Virus record (IMG/VR): IMGVR_UViG_3300046010_000754
Coordinates: 1 to 64,000 of that record
Origin: a virus
Reading direction: 5' to 3' (one strand)
Length of the DNA stretch: 64,000 nucleotides
Part shown: positions 17,801 through 25,511 of the stretch, in pieces
How the letters are laid out: each line of letters starts with the position of its first letter
How positions within the stretch are numbered: the stretch's first letter is position 1
Notes under the pieces: model-generated
The model's input: only the letters and a program-made list of their open reading frames with translations
Databases searched by the model: none
Told to the model about the DNA's origin: nothing
Made by a program: the position numbers and the translations under genes

Positions 17801-18981
17801 CGTCTGCTGCCAGCGTCATAATTCAAGCATTGGGGACAAATGCCGCAAACCCCAGTCTTTTTAGAGCACAAAATTCTGATGGTGTGACTTTTGATTTCCG
17901 GATGAACGGGTCATCCGCAGCCACAAACCCATCAACTGCACAGATTACGACCAGTGGTACGCAGTCAATTGCATTTATTCAGTCTGGCGTGGAGTCCATG
18001 CGTATCATAGGCTCAAGCAACAACGTAGGTATTGGGACTGCTACGCCATCTTCGCGTCTTGATGTGGCAGACGCTACATCTGCCATCCTCACACTCACCC
18101 GCACTGACAGCACAGCAGGCAACGGTGTAATCCGCTCCATTGGCAATACGGGTGTCACAAACGCCTCGATCAACCTTGGTGGCGGCGTGAACAACAACAT
18201 GGTGTTCAACACCAATGGCTCCGAGCGCATGCGCATCCTCTCTACTGGTGAAATTATCCGTGGCGGATCAGCGGGTGTCACAAGCACTGGCGGCTCTGTA
18301 CTTGGAATTGAAACTCTTGGTGGAACCACCGCAGCCAGCAGCATCGGTCAGTATGCGTTCGCAACGACAAACGCAGCCCCATTCCTTGAGATGGGCTTTT
18401 CGCGCAACGCAACAGTTGGCTCGCAGACAGTGGTTAACAGCGGCGATGTCGTGGGTGCCATCCGCTTCTCTGGCTCAGACGGTACAAACTTTGTTCGTGC
18501 GGCACAGATTGCTGGTGTTGTGGACGGCACCCCCGGCACTAACGACATGCCGGGTCGCTTAGTGTTTTCCACTTCTGCTGATGGTTCTGCTTCGCCCGCC
18601 GAGCGCATGCGTATTGACAGCGCAGGAAATATCCAAACTACGACAGGTTCTCAGGTCGTTTGGGCACCAGCACCTGCATCCATCAGCACCGCCGCCACAC
18701 TGACCAACGCCAACATCCAAGGCCAGATCATCAACACGACTGGCACAAGCTACACCGTGACGATGCCTCTGGGTTCTACGCTGGAGACACTTGTTTCTTG
18801 GGCTACAACCGACATTGGCTACAACTTCACCGTCATCAACACTGCCTCTGGCACGATCACAATGGCCGTCAACACTGGCGTAACATCGCTGGGTGCTTTG
18901 ACAATCGCCACTGGCACATCGGCAAACTTCCGCATCCGCCGCACTGCGGCAAACACTTTCATCCTGTACCGCATGAGTTAA
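14848..18981 (+). CDS. Long tail fibre / receptor-binding protein candidate
   Basis: 1377 aa, Ser/Thr/Gly-rich and beta-repetitive. The N-terminal 130 residues (LPVTGELSGTWGDIVNDNIT) form a domain I recall at the virion end of phage fibres. Then come several copies of NVGIGTTTPAAKLDV and GAERMRIDSSGNLLLG-type units, typical of fibre shafts that normally precede an S74-type chaperone. No S74 Ser-Asp self-cleavage motif is visible at the C-terminus, which ends SANFRIRRTAANTFILYRMS. It probably mediates host binding. A good GAGGGT site precedes the ATG. Confidence 0.75.
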   Translation: MTTQYTPTLKLALPVTGELSGTWGDIVNDNITSMIEQAITGLATINTWTANAHTLTTANGTTSESRCAVLVAATGSGGSAITGAGEIICPAAAKLYVVQNTTSFAVTLKTSAGTGVAVAAGNTAFLFCDGTNVNACVTTIIDGRVTGNLTVDGNATINGNTTLGNATSDTVTVTARVASNVLPSADNTYDLGSAANAWKDLYIDGTATIATLNVTTIDTTNLEVTNIKAKDGTASITIADSTGAVSFANNVTLGDATTDTVTVNGYMGVGGGGNSGRGIQVVSTALTGGDQFGVYSNVTASSSATTALRLFQSLPKTAVAAFTCSNIYGFSAEDASLGAGSSVTNLVGVQIADQTQGTNNYGIRSLVSSGTNKWNIYASGTAANYFAGNVGIATTDPATYGVDGSENLVIGQAAGNAGLTISSFNTSTGTVAFSDVINATVGRGYVTYNHSGDSMAFGTLGAERMRIDSSGNLLLGTSTSYTSTTTAGGMALVGYGVYPYTTQTGAANSTALSSLTAVPTIAATGSTSITLSAGQFSPALSNDGTGGSNTVSLLGISSNPVITSSGSTARVSLTGVQGIANRGNAADTSTNASNALTGGTFGVTHGTSLPTTAVSGTAVALTGAVTNAAGTMTAATAVRAAFSLGSLSTFNTNSTPTAIGFELSSFTVGAPTAVGNATVTNGYGIKLAGPVVGVTGTMTNYYAFRADAPTVSGTLTNRYGIWMDDSQSTNYFAGNVGIGTTTPAAKLDVTDNAVVLGYFRGSGGSANDKRLTFTTGGDRVILDAATNSTGAATALAFTTGGTERMRLSAAGGLSIGTTTDPGAGGLITTGNVTLGDATTDTVTVNGYMGVGGAGSTNIALKITNSALTSTSQYGVASQLTGSTAGTSDLIAFLSLPATAASAYTVTNLVGFQALNPTLGAGSAITNQYGVFIADQTRATNNYGITSAVSSGTNKWNIYASGTAQNYFAGNVGIGTTTPANQLTVSSAASVIIQALGTNAANPSLFRAQNSDGVTFDFRMNGSSAATNPSTAQITTSGTQSIAFIQSGVESMRIIGSSNNVGIGTATPSSRLDVADATSAILTLTRTDSTAGNGVIRSIGNTGVTNASINLGGGVNNNMVFNTNGSERMRILSTGEIIRGGSAGVTSTGGSVLGIETLGGTTAASSIGQYAFATTNAAPFLEMGFSRNATVGSQTVVNSGDVVGAIRFSGSDGTNFVRAAQIAGVVDGTPGTNDMPGRLVFSTSADGSASPAERMRIDSAGNIQTTTGSQVVWAPAPASISTAATLTNANIQGQIINTTGTSYTVTMPLGSTLETLVSWATTDIGYNFTVINTASGTITMAVNTGVTSLGALTIATGTSANFRIRRTAANTFILYRMS
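15598..17778 (+). repeat. Near-identical repeats within the fibre gene
   Basis: The block at about 15598-15655 (GTAACCCTTGGCGATGC...) recurs at 17340-17403, and the block at about 15953-16021 (GGCACGAACAA[A/G]TGGAACAT, then ...GGCAACGTGGGTATTG) recurs at 17697-17768. The order and spacing are kept (about 1.74 kb apart), so the shaft probably grew by duplication of a large segment. Confidence 0.8.
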
Positions 18982-18996
18982 TCGAAAGGAAATATC

Positions 18997-19326
18997 ATGA
19001 CCACCACCTTCAACTGGACTGTCACCGCAATGGACTGCTACCCCCAAGAGGGCAGCGAAACCGATGTGGTCTTCAACGTGCATTGGACGTGCTCCGGCAC
19101 TCAAGACACTTACAGCGCCAGCGCATACTCCACCTGCCAAGTGCCAGCCCCCTCCGGCTCGTTTACGCCCTACGCAGACCTGACTCAAGAGCAAGTCTTG
19201 GGCTGGATTTGGGCCAATGGCGTTGACCAAGCAGCCACCGAAGCATCGGTGCAAAGCCAGATCGACAATCAGATCAATCCCCCAGTGGTAACCCCACCTT
19301 TGCCTTGGGTCACTCCTGCGGCATAA
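18997..19326 (+). CDS. Fibre-linked small protein (DUF7936-like)
   Basis: 109 aa. The order TFNWTVTAMDCYPQEG, then HWTCSG and YADLTQEQVLGWIWANG, and a closing Pro-rich tail PLPWVTPAA, is a pattern I recall as the phage family DUF7936, often placed next to fibre genes. Possible roles are fibre assembly or a small baseplate-like part. AAAGGA precedes the ATG. Confidence 0.75.
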   Translation: MTTTFNWTVTAMDCYPQEGSETDVVFNVHWTCSGTQDTYSASAYSTCQVPAPSGSFTPYADLTQEQVLGWIWANGVDQAATEASVQSQIDNQINPPVVTPPLPWVTPAA

Positions 19327-19380
19327 TTGCACGGGGTCTCGCCGCTGCCCCATCTCAGCGGTTGCAAAAATGGAGTTCGT

Positions 19381-19557
19381 ATGAACGAGCAAAAAACTGT
19401 CGCGTTGTCTCTTGATCTGGTTAACGGTGTCTTGCAATACCTTGCTACCAAGCCTTTCCAAGAGGTGTTCCAACTGGTAAACGCGATCCAACAGCAAGCC
19501 CAAGGCCAATTGGGTAGCCCTGATGAAGCTGCAAAAGCCCCCACAGACGCTGCCTGA
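19381..19557 (+). CDS. Small conserved phage protein
   Basis: 58 aa. ATG 19381 has GGAG six bases before it; the longer reading from a TTG at 19327 has no site and was rejected. The sequence is a single amphipathic helix region (LSLDLVNGVLQYLATKPFQE) with a Gln/Ala tail. I recall it in many phages with no known function. Confidence 0.7.
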   Translation: MNEQKTVALSLDLVNGVLQYLATKPFQEVFQLVNAIQQQAQGQLGSPDEAAKAPTDAA

Positions 19558-19735
19558 TGGCACGATAGAAGCAGCCCACGAAGTGGAGGCCGTATGCCTC
19601 CACTGTGGCTATGACTTGGATGAGGCGGAGCTTGCCGCCGACACCTGCACCGATTGCGGCAAAGCGCTGGAGTTGAAGCAGAACGTGGCCATCCAAGTAA
19701 CAACACTGCCTCCGATGTTTGGTGGCGTAATGTAA
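19523..19735 (+). CDS. Small zinc-ribbon protein
   Basis: 70 aa, overlapping the previous gene by 35 bases. CLHCGYDLDEAELAADTCTD with a further CGK gives two CxxC pairs about 17 residues apart, a zinc ribbon. The acidic tail and the lack of other features give no function. The start is uncertain, since the ribosome site is poor. Confidence 0.6.
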   Translation: MKLQKPPQTLPDGTIEAAHEVEAVCLHCGYDLDEAELAADTCTDCGKALELKQNVAIQVTTLPPMFGGVM

Positions 19736-19746
19736 AGAAAGCCCCA

Positions 19747-20361
19747 ATGAGTGACGAGAAAGCCCTTGGCGTATTGGATCGGGTTCTATCGTATGTAGAT
19801 TCCCCATTCAAGCTGATCGCTATTGTGATCATGGCAATCGTCACCTTTGTGGGCTATCTGTTTTGGCAAAACCAAGCGTTTCTGCTGGCTGCTTACCAAG
19901 AGCAAAAAAGAATGCCCACCATCCACGAAGAACGTGTGGATGATGCAGCGTCGGTACTGTTCAAGCAAACCGACGCCAAGTTCGTAGCCATCTTTAAAGT
20001 CAACCCCATTCTTGGCACCCGTGTGTTGCACCGCCTGTACACCAAGGACGGACGCAGCAAAGAACTTGAAGGCATAGATGTCGGCCTGTTTACATCTAAC
20101 CACGCGAACAACAATGATGTCGTTAAGCTCATGGCTGGTGACATTCCTTGCAGCCAGTATTTGCGCCCTCAGAGTGAGTTGGGAATTTGGTACATAGCGC
20201 AAGGCGCTAACTATACCTGTCGTATATCCGTGCCCCCTGACCGCAGCCGATTCATTGGTCAGATTACCGCAGGGTGGGCACAGCAGCCTGACAACATGGA
20301 GCACATCATTTCAATGATGGAGATCGCAGCGACCATATTGGTCAAGAAAGGTGGAGCATGA
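19747..20361 (+). CDS. Membrane-anchored protein heading the lysis cassette
   Basis: 204 aa. One membrane segment at about residues 22-40 (LIAIVIMAIVTFVGYLFW) is followed by a 160-residue soluble domain that resembles a GAF-like alpha/beta fold (FVAIFKVNPILGTRVLHRLY; SRFIGQITAGW). I infer it sits in the inner membrane with the large domain on the periplasmic or cytoplasmic side. It overlaps the holin by four bases (ATGA), so a lysis-timing role such as an antiholin is possible but unproven. ATG 19747 was preferred over 19654, which lies within the previous gene. Confidence 0.6.
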   Translation: MSDEKALGVLDRVLSYVDSPFKLIAIVIMAIVTFVGYLFWQNQAFLLAAYQEQKRMPTIHEERVDDAASVLFKQTDAKFVAIFKVNPILGTRVLHRLYTKDGRSKELEGIDVGLFTSNHANNNDVVKLMAGDIPCSQYLRPQSELGIWYIAQGANYTCRISVPPDRSRFIGQITAGWAQQPDNMEHIISMMEIAATILVKKGGA

Positions 20362-20822
20362 ACCTGAGTGACCTGAACCCACTGGCTGCTATTGGCGGCA
20401 AACTGATCGACCGATTCTTGCCCGACCCCGCAGCCGCAGCCGCCGCAAAGCAGGAGTTGGCCCAGATGCAGGAGAACGGCGAGTTGGCCCGTATGGCGAA
20501 CGAGACCAAAGTGCTGGAGATCAACAACGCCAATACCGACAGCGCCCGTGACATGAACGCCAAGGTGCAAGAATCGGTCAACGCCTCTTGGCTGGCCAAG
20601 AATACCGCCTATGCGCTGGACGTAGGTATCGTGTCGGCCACCATCTTTTTGGCGTGGTTTGCGTTCATCAAGGGCGTGCCGGAAGCCAACAAAGAACTTG
20701 TGTACATGGCGCTTGGCTCCCTCATCACCATGAGCGGCACCATCCTGAACTTCCACCGTGGGAGTTCGCAGGGCTCCAAAGACAAAGGTGCTGACCTCCT
20801 AAACCTGAAAGACAAAAAATGA
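20358..20822 (+). CDS. Holin (3-TM superfamily type)
   Basis: 154 aa. A Pro/Ala-rich N-terminal linker (FLPDPAAAAAAKQELAQMQE) precedes two clear membrane segments (about 78-98, YALDVGIVSATIFLAWFAFI, and 107-127, YMALGSLITMSGTILNF) and a conserved basic end HRGSSQGSKDKG. This matches the Holin_3TMs pattern as I recall it. It would form the inner-membrane lesions that release the endolysin. Overlaps both neighbours by four bases. Confidence 0.85.
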   Translation: MNLSDLNPLAAIGGKLIDRFLPDPAAAAAAKQELAQMQENGELARMANETKVLEINNANTDSARDMNAKVQESVNASWLAKNTAYALDVGIVSATIFLAWFAFIKGVPEANKELVYMALGSLITMSGTILNFHRGSSQGSKDKGADLLNLKDKK

Positions 20823-21283
20823 ACTTGACCAAGAACTTCACCTTGTCCGAGATGGTCAAAAGCGACACTGCCCTGCGCCACGACATGGACAACACGCCGA
20901 ACGAGGTGCAGATCGCCAGCCTAAAGTTGCTGGCCGAAAAGGTGCTTCAGCCCGTGCGTGACCACTACGCCAAAGGCGTCAAAGTCAATTCTGGGTTCCG
21001 CCACCCCGAGGTCAACGCCAAGGTAGGCGGCTCTCGCACCTCTGACCACTGTCACGGCATGGCCGCAGACATTGAGATTCCGGGGGTACCAAACCATGAG
21101 CTTGCCGAGTGGATTAAATCGAATCTCTCCTATACACAACTGATCCTTGAGTTTTATACTCGTGGTGTACCGGATTCAGGTTGGGTGCATGTGTCTTACG
21201 ACCCTGCAAACCTGAAAAAGCAGGACTTGACCGCCGTAAAAGAGGGCGGAAAGACTGTGTACTTGCCGGGTCTTCATGCGTAA
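20819..21283 (+). CDS. Endolysin: M15-family zinc peptidase
   Basis: 154 aa, normal for this family (Peptidase_M15_3 type). It should cleave the peptide stems of peptidoglycan. The zinc motif SDHCHGMAADIEI (about residues 66-78) supplies His and Asp ligands, and WVHVSYDP (about 121-128) gives the third His. The front part VNSGFRHPEVNAKVGG is the typical lead-in. There is no signal peptide, which fits holin-dependent release. Confidence 0.92.
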   Translation: MNLTKNFTLSEMVKSDTALRHDMDNTPNEVQIASLKLLAEKVLQPVRDHYAKGVKVNSGFRHPEVNAKVGGSRTSDHCHGMAADIEIPGVPNHELAEWIKSNLSYTQLILEFYTRGVPDSGWVHVSYDPANLKKQDLTAVKEGGKTVYLPGLHA

Positions 21284-21292
21284 GGTGACGGC

Positions 21293-23395
21293 ATGCCACT
21301 AAAGAAGCTACTGCTCAAGCCCGGTGTAAACCGTGAGAACACACGGTATACGAACGAAGGGGGCTGGTACGAGAGCGAGAAGATTCGCTTTCGTCAAGGC
21401 ACGCCTGAAAAGATCGGCGGGTGGGAGCGTATTTCTTCGGCCACGTTCTTGGGCGTTTGCCGTTCCCTGTGGAACTGGGTGACCCTTGGCGGCATCAACC
21501 TGATTGGCGTGGGCACCAACCTCAAGTTCTACCTTGAAGCTGGCGGTATCTACAACGACATCACCCCCTTCCGCGATCAGGTCACATTGACCAACCCGTT
21601 TGAGACTTTTAACGGCTCGCCGATTGTTGAGGTGACTGACGCCAACGGCGGATACATTGACGGCGACTTCGTGACGTTCTACGGCGCAACCGCTGTGGGG
21701 GGCTTGACCATCTTCGGCCAATACGAGATCACAGTCACGGGCACCAACACGTACACGATTACAGCAAGCTCCAACGCTTCGTCGGATGCAACGGGTGGCG
21801 GCACGGTGTACGCGCTCTATCAGATCAACGTCGGCCCTGCGTATGTGGTGCCGCTTGTGGGCTGGGGTGCTGGCCCTTGGGGTGCTGGCCCTTGGGGGGT
21901 TGGCCAATCGTCTACGGACGCCATCCGTTTGTGGAGCCAACAGAACTACGGCGAGGACTTGATCTTCGGCCCCCGAGAAGGCCCAATTTACTACTGGGAT
22001 GCCACGTCTGGCTACACCCCCATCACGTTCGCCGCAACCGTGGCCAACCCCACGGTGATTACTGCCGCTGCCGAATACGCTGAAGGCACGCCCTTGCGCT
22101 TTGCGCCTGACTCTGGAGCCACGCTGCCCGTGGGCATCACCCCCGGCGAGTTGTACTATGTGCGCAACCCCTCGGGCTCCTCGTTCAACATCTCGCTGAC
22201 TCCTGCGGGGGCGCTCATCCAAGTAACCGTTGCGGCTGTGGGCACATGCCGCATCCTGTCGAACGCATACTTGCTCAGCGATTTTGGTGGGGCCACGGAC
22301 GTACCTGAGCATCAAAACTACTTGCTGGTGTCTGACATCAGCCGGTTTGTGTTTGCGTTCGGCTGCAACGACTACGGCACGTCTACTGTTGACCCGATGT
22401 TGATTCGCTGGTCTGATCAAGAAGACCCCTACAACTGGACACCCGCATCGACCAACCAAGCAGGTTTCCTGCGCCTGTCTCGCGGCTCTGAGATTGTTAC
22501 CGCCACGCAGTCTCGTCAGGAGGTGTTGGTGTGGACTGACGCATCGCTGTATTCACTCCAGTACGTGGGTGCACCGATTGTCTGGGGTGCTCAGCTTGTT
22601 GGCGAGAACATCTCCATCGTGGGCCAGAACGCTGTAGCGTATGCCAACGGCGTGTCCTACTGGATGGGCAAAGACAAGTTCTACAAATACGATGGTCGCT
22701 CACAGACATTGAACTGCGACTTGCGCCGCTACGTGTTCTCGGACATCAACACTGCCCAGTACGCACAGGTGGTGGCTGGCACCAACGAGGGGTTCAACGA
22801 AATTTGGTGGTTTTACTGTTCTGCTGGGTCAGACGTAATCGACAAGTATGTGATCTTCAACTACGCCGAGAACGTCTGGTACTACGGCAACATGGCCCGC
22901 ACCGCATGGCTGGATTCCGGCCTGCGCAACTTTCCGCTGGCGGCTACGTATAACAGCAACCTCGTAAACCATGAACAAGGTCTGGACGACAACGCCACGG
23001 CAACCACACTGCCAATCGAGTCGTGGATCATTTCCTCACAGTTTGACTTGGACGATGGTCACAACTTCATGTTCGTATGGCGCGTGCTGCCTGACATCAC
23101 GTTCGAGGGCTCTACCGCTGATGCGCCAAGCGCCACGATGTACCTGCTGCCATTGAAAAACTCTGGCTCTGGGTACTCGGTCAACAAAGCCACCAACGCC
23201 GACCACTCGGTGGCCAACGAGAGTTTTGCCAACATCACGCGAATCGCTGCGCTGCCAGTGGAAGAATATACGGGCCAGATTTTCACTCGGGTGCGTGGTC
23301 GCCAGATGTCAATCAAAGTCGAGTCCACCGGGTTGGGCGTGAACTGGCAATTGGGCGCACCTCGTATTGACATGCGTGCAGACGGTCGCAGGTAA
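21293..23395 (+). CDS. Tail nozzle / hub protein (P22 gp10-like)
   Basis: 700 aa with the opening LLKPGVNRENTRYTNEGGWY and IRFRQGTPEKIGGWERISSA, a signature I recall for podovirus nozzle proteins that form the tube beneath the connector rings. Most of the rest is beta-propeller-like (SVDPMLIRWSDQEDPYNWTP type blades: IRWSDQEDPYNW, RLSRGSEIVTATQSRQE). Includes a GWGAGPWGAGPWGVG insert at about 190-205 that echoes the 13993 protein. Its presence is the best single argument for a short non-contractile tail. Confidence 0.82.
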   Translation: MPLKKLLLKPGVNRENTRYTNEGGWYESEKIRFRQGTPEKIGGWERISSATFLGVCRSLWNWVTLGGINLIGVGTNLKFYLEAGGIYNDITPFRDQVTLTNPFETFNGSPIVEVTDANGGYIDGDFVTFYGATAVGGLTIFGQYEITVTGTNTYTITASSNASSDATGGGTVYALYQINVGPAYVVPLVGWGAGPWGAGPWGVGQSSTDAIRLWSQQNYGEDLIFGPREGPIYYWDATSGYTPITFAATVANPTVITAAAEYAEGTPLRFAPDSGATLPVGITPGELYYVRNPSGSSFNISLTPAGALIQVTVAAVGTCRILSNAYLLSDFGGATDVPEHQNYLLVSDISRFVFAFGCNDYGTSTVDPMLIRWSDQEDPYNWTPASTNQAGFLRLSRGSEIVTATQSRQEVLVWTDASLYSLQYVGAPIVWGAQLVGENISIVGQNAVAYANGVSYWMGKDKFYKYDGRSQTLNCDLRRYVFSDINTAQYAQVVAGTNEGFNEIWWFYCSAGSDVIDKYVIFNYAENVWYYGNMARTAWLDSGLRNFPLAATYNSNLVNHEQGLDDNATATTLPIESWIISSQFDLDDGHNFMFVWRVLPDITFEGSTADAPSATMYLLPLKNSGSGYSVNKATNADHSVANESFANITRIAALPVEEYTGQIFTRVRGRQMSIKVESTGLGVNWQLGAPRIDMRADGRR

Positions 23396-23404
23396 GGAAC
23401 GCAC

Positions 23405-24052
23405 ATGTCAGGCAACCTCACACAGATTGAACCCCCAGCACTACCGCTGGGGACGGATCAGTACCAGCGACCGTACCAAGATCAGTTGAACAACGTCCAC
23501 CGTCTGTTCTACAACCGACTGACCAACATCGTCAACGCCGTGCTTGGTAGCAACGGTGGGCAGTACATCGACTGCCCGAACGGTCTGTTTTTCAGCACCA
23601 CGGATCAACCGATTGCTGTGGTAAACGTGGGCCAGCCGATTGACTTCCCAATCGAGTACCTGAACAACGCAGTTCGAGTGAACTCTGGAACGGACAGCCG
23701 GGTGTACGTGGATGTTGGCGGCATTTACAACTTTCAGTTCTCCGGGCAGCTTCGCAGCAATTCGGGCAGCGCCAAGCAGGTGTACATCTGGATTGCCAGA
23801 AACGGAATAGACATCGGGTATTCCACCCACCAGTACACAGTGTCTGGGGGCAACACCCATTTGAACATCTCGTGGAACTTTGACATTGACTTGGGCGCGG
23901 GGGAGTACATTGAGATGCAATGGGCATCTGATGACATCGACATGTCGCTGGAAGCTGCCGCTGCAACAGGGGTTCATCCGGGTATGCCTTCGGCGGTGAT
24001 GGCAGTCAACTTCATCGCGCCACTGCCCGTGCCACGACCCACCCCGCCATAA
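23405..24052 (+). CDS. Tail/fibre protein with jelly-roll-like domain
   Basis: 215 aa. Residues about 70-205 read as a beta jelly roll of the TNF/C1q kind (VYVDVGGIYNFQFSGQLRS; LNISWNFDIDLGAGEYIEMQ), which in phages is common in trimeric receptor-binding tips. The N-terminal 40 residues (LPLGTDQYQRPYQDQLNN) look like an attachment helix. It lies directly after the nozzle and is the last obvious tail gene. Function inferred. Confidence 0.65.
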   Translation: MSGNLTQIEPPALPLGTDQYQRPYQDQLNNVHRLFYNRLTNIVNAVLGSNGGQYIDCPNGLFFSTTDQPIAVVNVGQPIDFPIEYLNNAVRVNSGTDSRVYVDVGGIYNFQFSGQLRSNSGSAKQVYIWIARNGIDIGYSTHQYTVSGGNTHLNISWNFDIDLGAGEYIEMQWASDDIDMSLEAAAATGVHPGMPSAVMAVNFIAPLPVPRPTPP

Positions 24053-24088
24053 CAACGCACCGCTTGGCGTTGATTCGCGCTGCGCGGT

Positions 24089-24109
24089 GAGGGATACTAC
24101 GTGTCCCTC
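24089..24109 (+). terminator. Hairpin ahead of the ACP gene, possible weak terminator
   Basis: GAGGGATA, loop CTACG, TGTCCCTC: an 8-bp stem with one T-G pair, followed by only TTT. A second small inverted repeat, CAACGC/GCGTTG, lies at 24053-24071. The pair separates the tail genes from the ACP gene by 74 bases, the largest gap in this part of the operon. Confidence 0.4.
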
Positions 24110-24126
24110 TTTACCAAGGTGCGAAC

Positions 24127-24408
24127 ATGAATTTTCTTGAACTTTTTAATGGCGTGGTAGACCTCGCCAAGCCTGTCTCTGCCGCGCAGAGTCACGCCGC
24201 ATCCATGCAAGATCAGTTGGCTGATCTTAAATTGGACAGCCTCGACACTATCATGCTGGCCATGTACCTCGGGGAAATCTACGGTATCGAAGAAGACACG
24301 ATGCGGGAAATGGAGGCCACCACGGTCACCGATTTGCAAGCCTTTTTGGAAGCGCACAAAACGCACACTCCAACTGATCTTGAAGCTGAACTGGCGAGGG
24401 TCAAATGA
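24127..24408 (+). CDS. Acyl carrier protein
   Basis: 93 aa. The motif LDSLDTIMLAMYLGEIYGIE (residues 36-55) is the helix II signature of carrier proteins; Ser38 in D-S-L is the expected attachment site for 4'-phosphopantetheine, added by a host transferase. Helix III and IV follow (EATTVTDLQAFLEAHK). The 30-residue N-terminal part is longer and less acidic than bacterial AcpP. It overlaps the ketosynthase gene by four bases (ATGA), so the two proteins are likely made together and the ketosynthase probably acts on an acyl chain carried here. AGGTG precedes the ATG. Confidence 0.88.
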   Translation: MNFLELFNGVVDLAKPVSAAQSHAASMQDQLADLKLDSLDTIMLAMYLGEIYGIEEDTMREMEATTVTDLQAFLEAHKTHTPTDLEAELARVK

Positions 24409-25511
24409 TTTACCTCACACACCACCGCAACGCCGGAACAACCCACACGGATGTCATTGAAGACCATCCCTACCCACAACGCATCCACTGGTTCCCCGAG
24501 ACCTACAACAACGTCAAGTCGGGGCTGGTCTACCCAGCGCACGTGCTGGCCAACAAAGTCATCGACCCCAAGCTGATCGACTACGTAAGGGAAAACCCTA
24601 CATCTGGCAAGACTGGGTTCATCTTGGCCGCAGGCTCCCAAGGCTGGGCAGGCATCCGGGGCAGGCACGACCAGAAAGACGAAGGGCGCTTGCACTTCAA
24701 ACTCAAGCTGCCGCTGGTCACCCTGACCAACATCTACGCAGGGCGGGTTGCCTCCATGTTTGGCCCCATGGACTACGTGTCCACAGACGCCAGCGCATGC
24801 GCGTCCAGCATCAAGGTCTTGCTGGAGGTGCAGAACCTCATGACCAACTTCGGGTTTACCCGTATGATCGTGCTGGGTGTCGAGGACGCCGTAAACAACT
24901 CGACGTTGGAGTTCTTTGGCCAAGCCAAAGCCAGCCTGATGTACAAGGACGAGGCCACCATCAAGCCATCGGCGTTTGACTCCGTGAACGCAGGGTTCAA
25001 CATTGGGCAAGGTGCAGGTCTGGCCATCTTCGAGACCGAACCGGCTGTCAATCCTGCCGCCAAAATGCTGGGCACATACACCGCCGCCGAGGACTTTGCC
25101 AACCCGTTGGGCCAGCGCCCTGACGGTCAGGGGTACCAAAAGGCCATTGAGGGTGCGCTGTACATGGCCAAAATCCCTGCCAGCGATGTCAAAATCGTCA
25201 AGACGCACGGTACAGGCACCCAGACCAACAACACGGCTGAGAAGGCTGCTATCCTTGCCCAGTTCCCCGACTTTGTGGCTACATCCTACAAGCAGCGTGT
25301 GGGGCACACCCTTGCCGCCAGCGGACTGATGGAGACCAGCATGCTCCTGAACAACCTCAAGATCGGTGTCATTCCCGGCATCGTCAACCGCACTGAGCAC
25401 GATGATGTGTTTCTGTCCTATGACGCACCGGCCCGTGAGGGGGTGATCGCAGTTCTGGCCGCAGGCATGGGCAACGTGTTCTCAGCGGCGCTGTTTGATC
25501 CTTGTGCGTAA
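24405..25511 (+). CDS. Beta-ketoacyl-ACP synthase (thiolase fold)
   Basis: 368 aa, somewhat shorter than FabF (about 410). This enzyme family joins an acyl chain to malonyl-ACP. The active residues appear complete: Cys132 in STDASACASS, His268 in KTHGTGT, Lys296 and His301 in KQRVGHTLAASG. The closing glycine loop is AAGMGNVFSAAL rather than the usual GFGGTN. The N-terminal 60 residues (QRIHWFPETYNNVKSGLVYP) are unlike FabF, so this is a divergent branch. No malonyltransferase, reductase or dehydratase is seen in the window; those would have to come from the host. Confidence 0.9.
   Translation: MIYLTHHRNAGTTHTDVIEDHPYPQRIHWFPETYNNVKSGLVYPAHVLANKVIDPKLIDYVRENPTSGKTGFILAAGSQGWAGIRGRHDQKDEGRLHFKLKLPLVTLTNIYAGRVASMFGPMDYVSTDASACASSIKVLLEVQNLMTNFGFTRMIVLGVEDAVNNSTLEFFGQAKASLMYKDEATIKPSAFDSVNAGFNIGQGAGLAIFETEPAVNPAAKMLGTYTAAEDFANPLGQRPDGQGYQKAIEGALYMAKIPASDVKIVKTHGTGTQTNNTAEKAAILAQFPDFVATSYKQRVGHTLAASGLMETSMLLNNLKIGVIPGIVNRTEHDDVFLSYDAPAREGVIAVLAAGMGNVFSAALFDPCA

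Noticed and set aside
24053-24126. tRNA gene in the 74-base gap before the ACP gene
   Set aside because: There are hairpins but no T-loop sequence, no anticodon arm pattern and no acceptor stem pairing.
24127-25511. ACP and ketosynthase as host contamination
   Set aside because: Spacing, overlap and strand match the surrounding phage operon and no break in composition is evident by eye; read-level evidence would still be useful.
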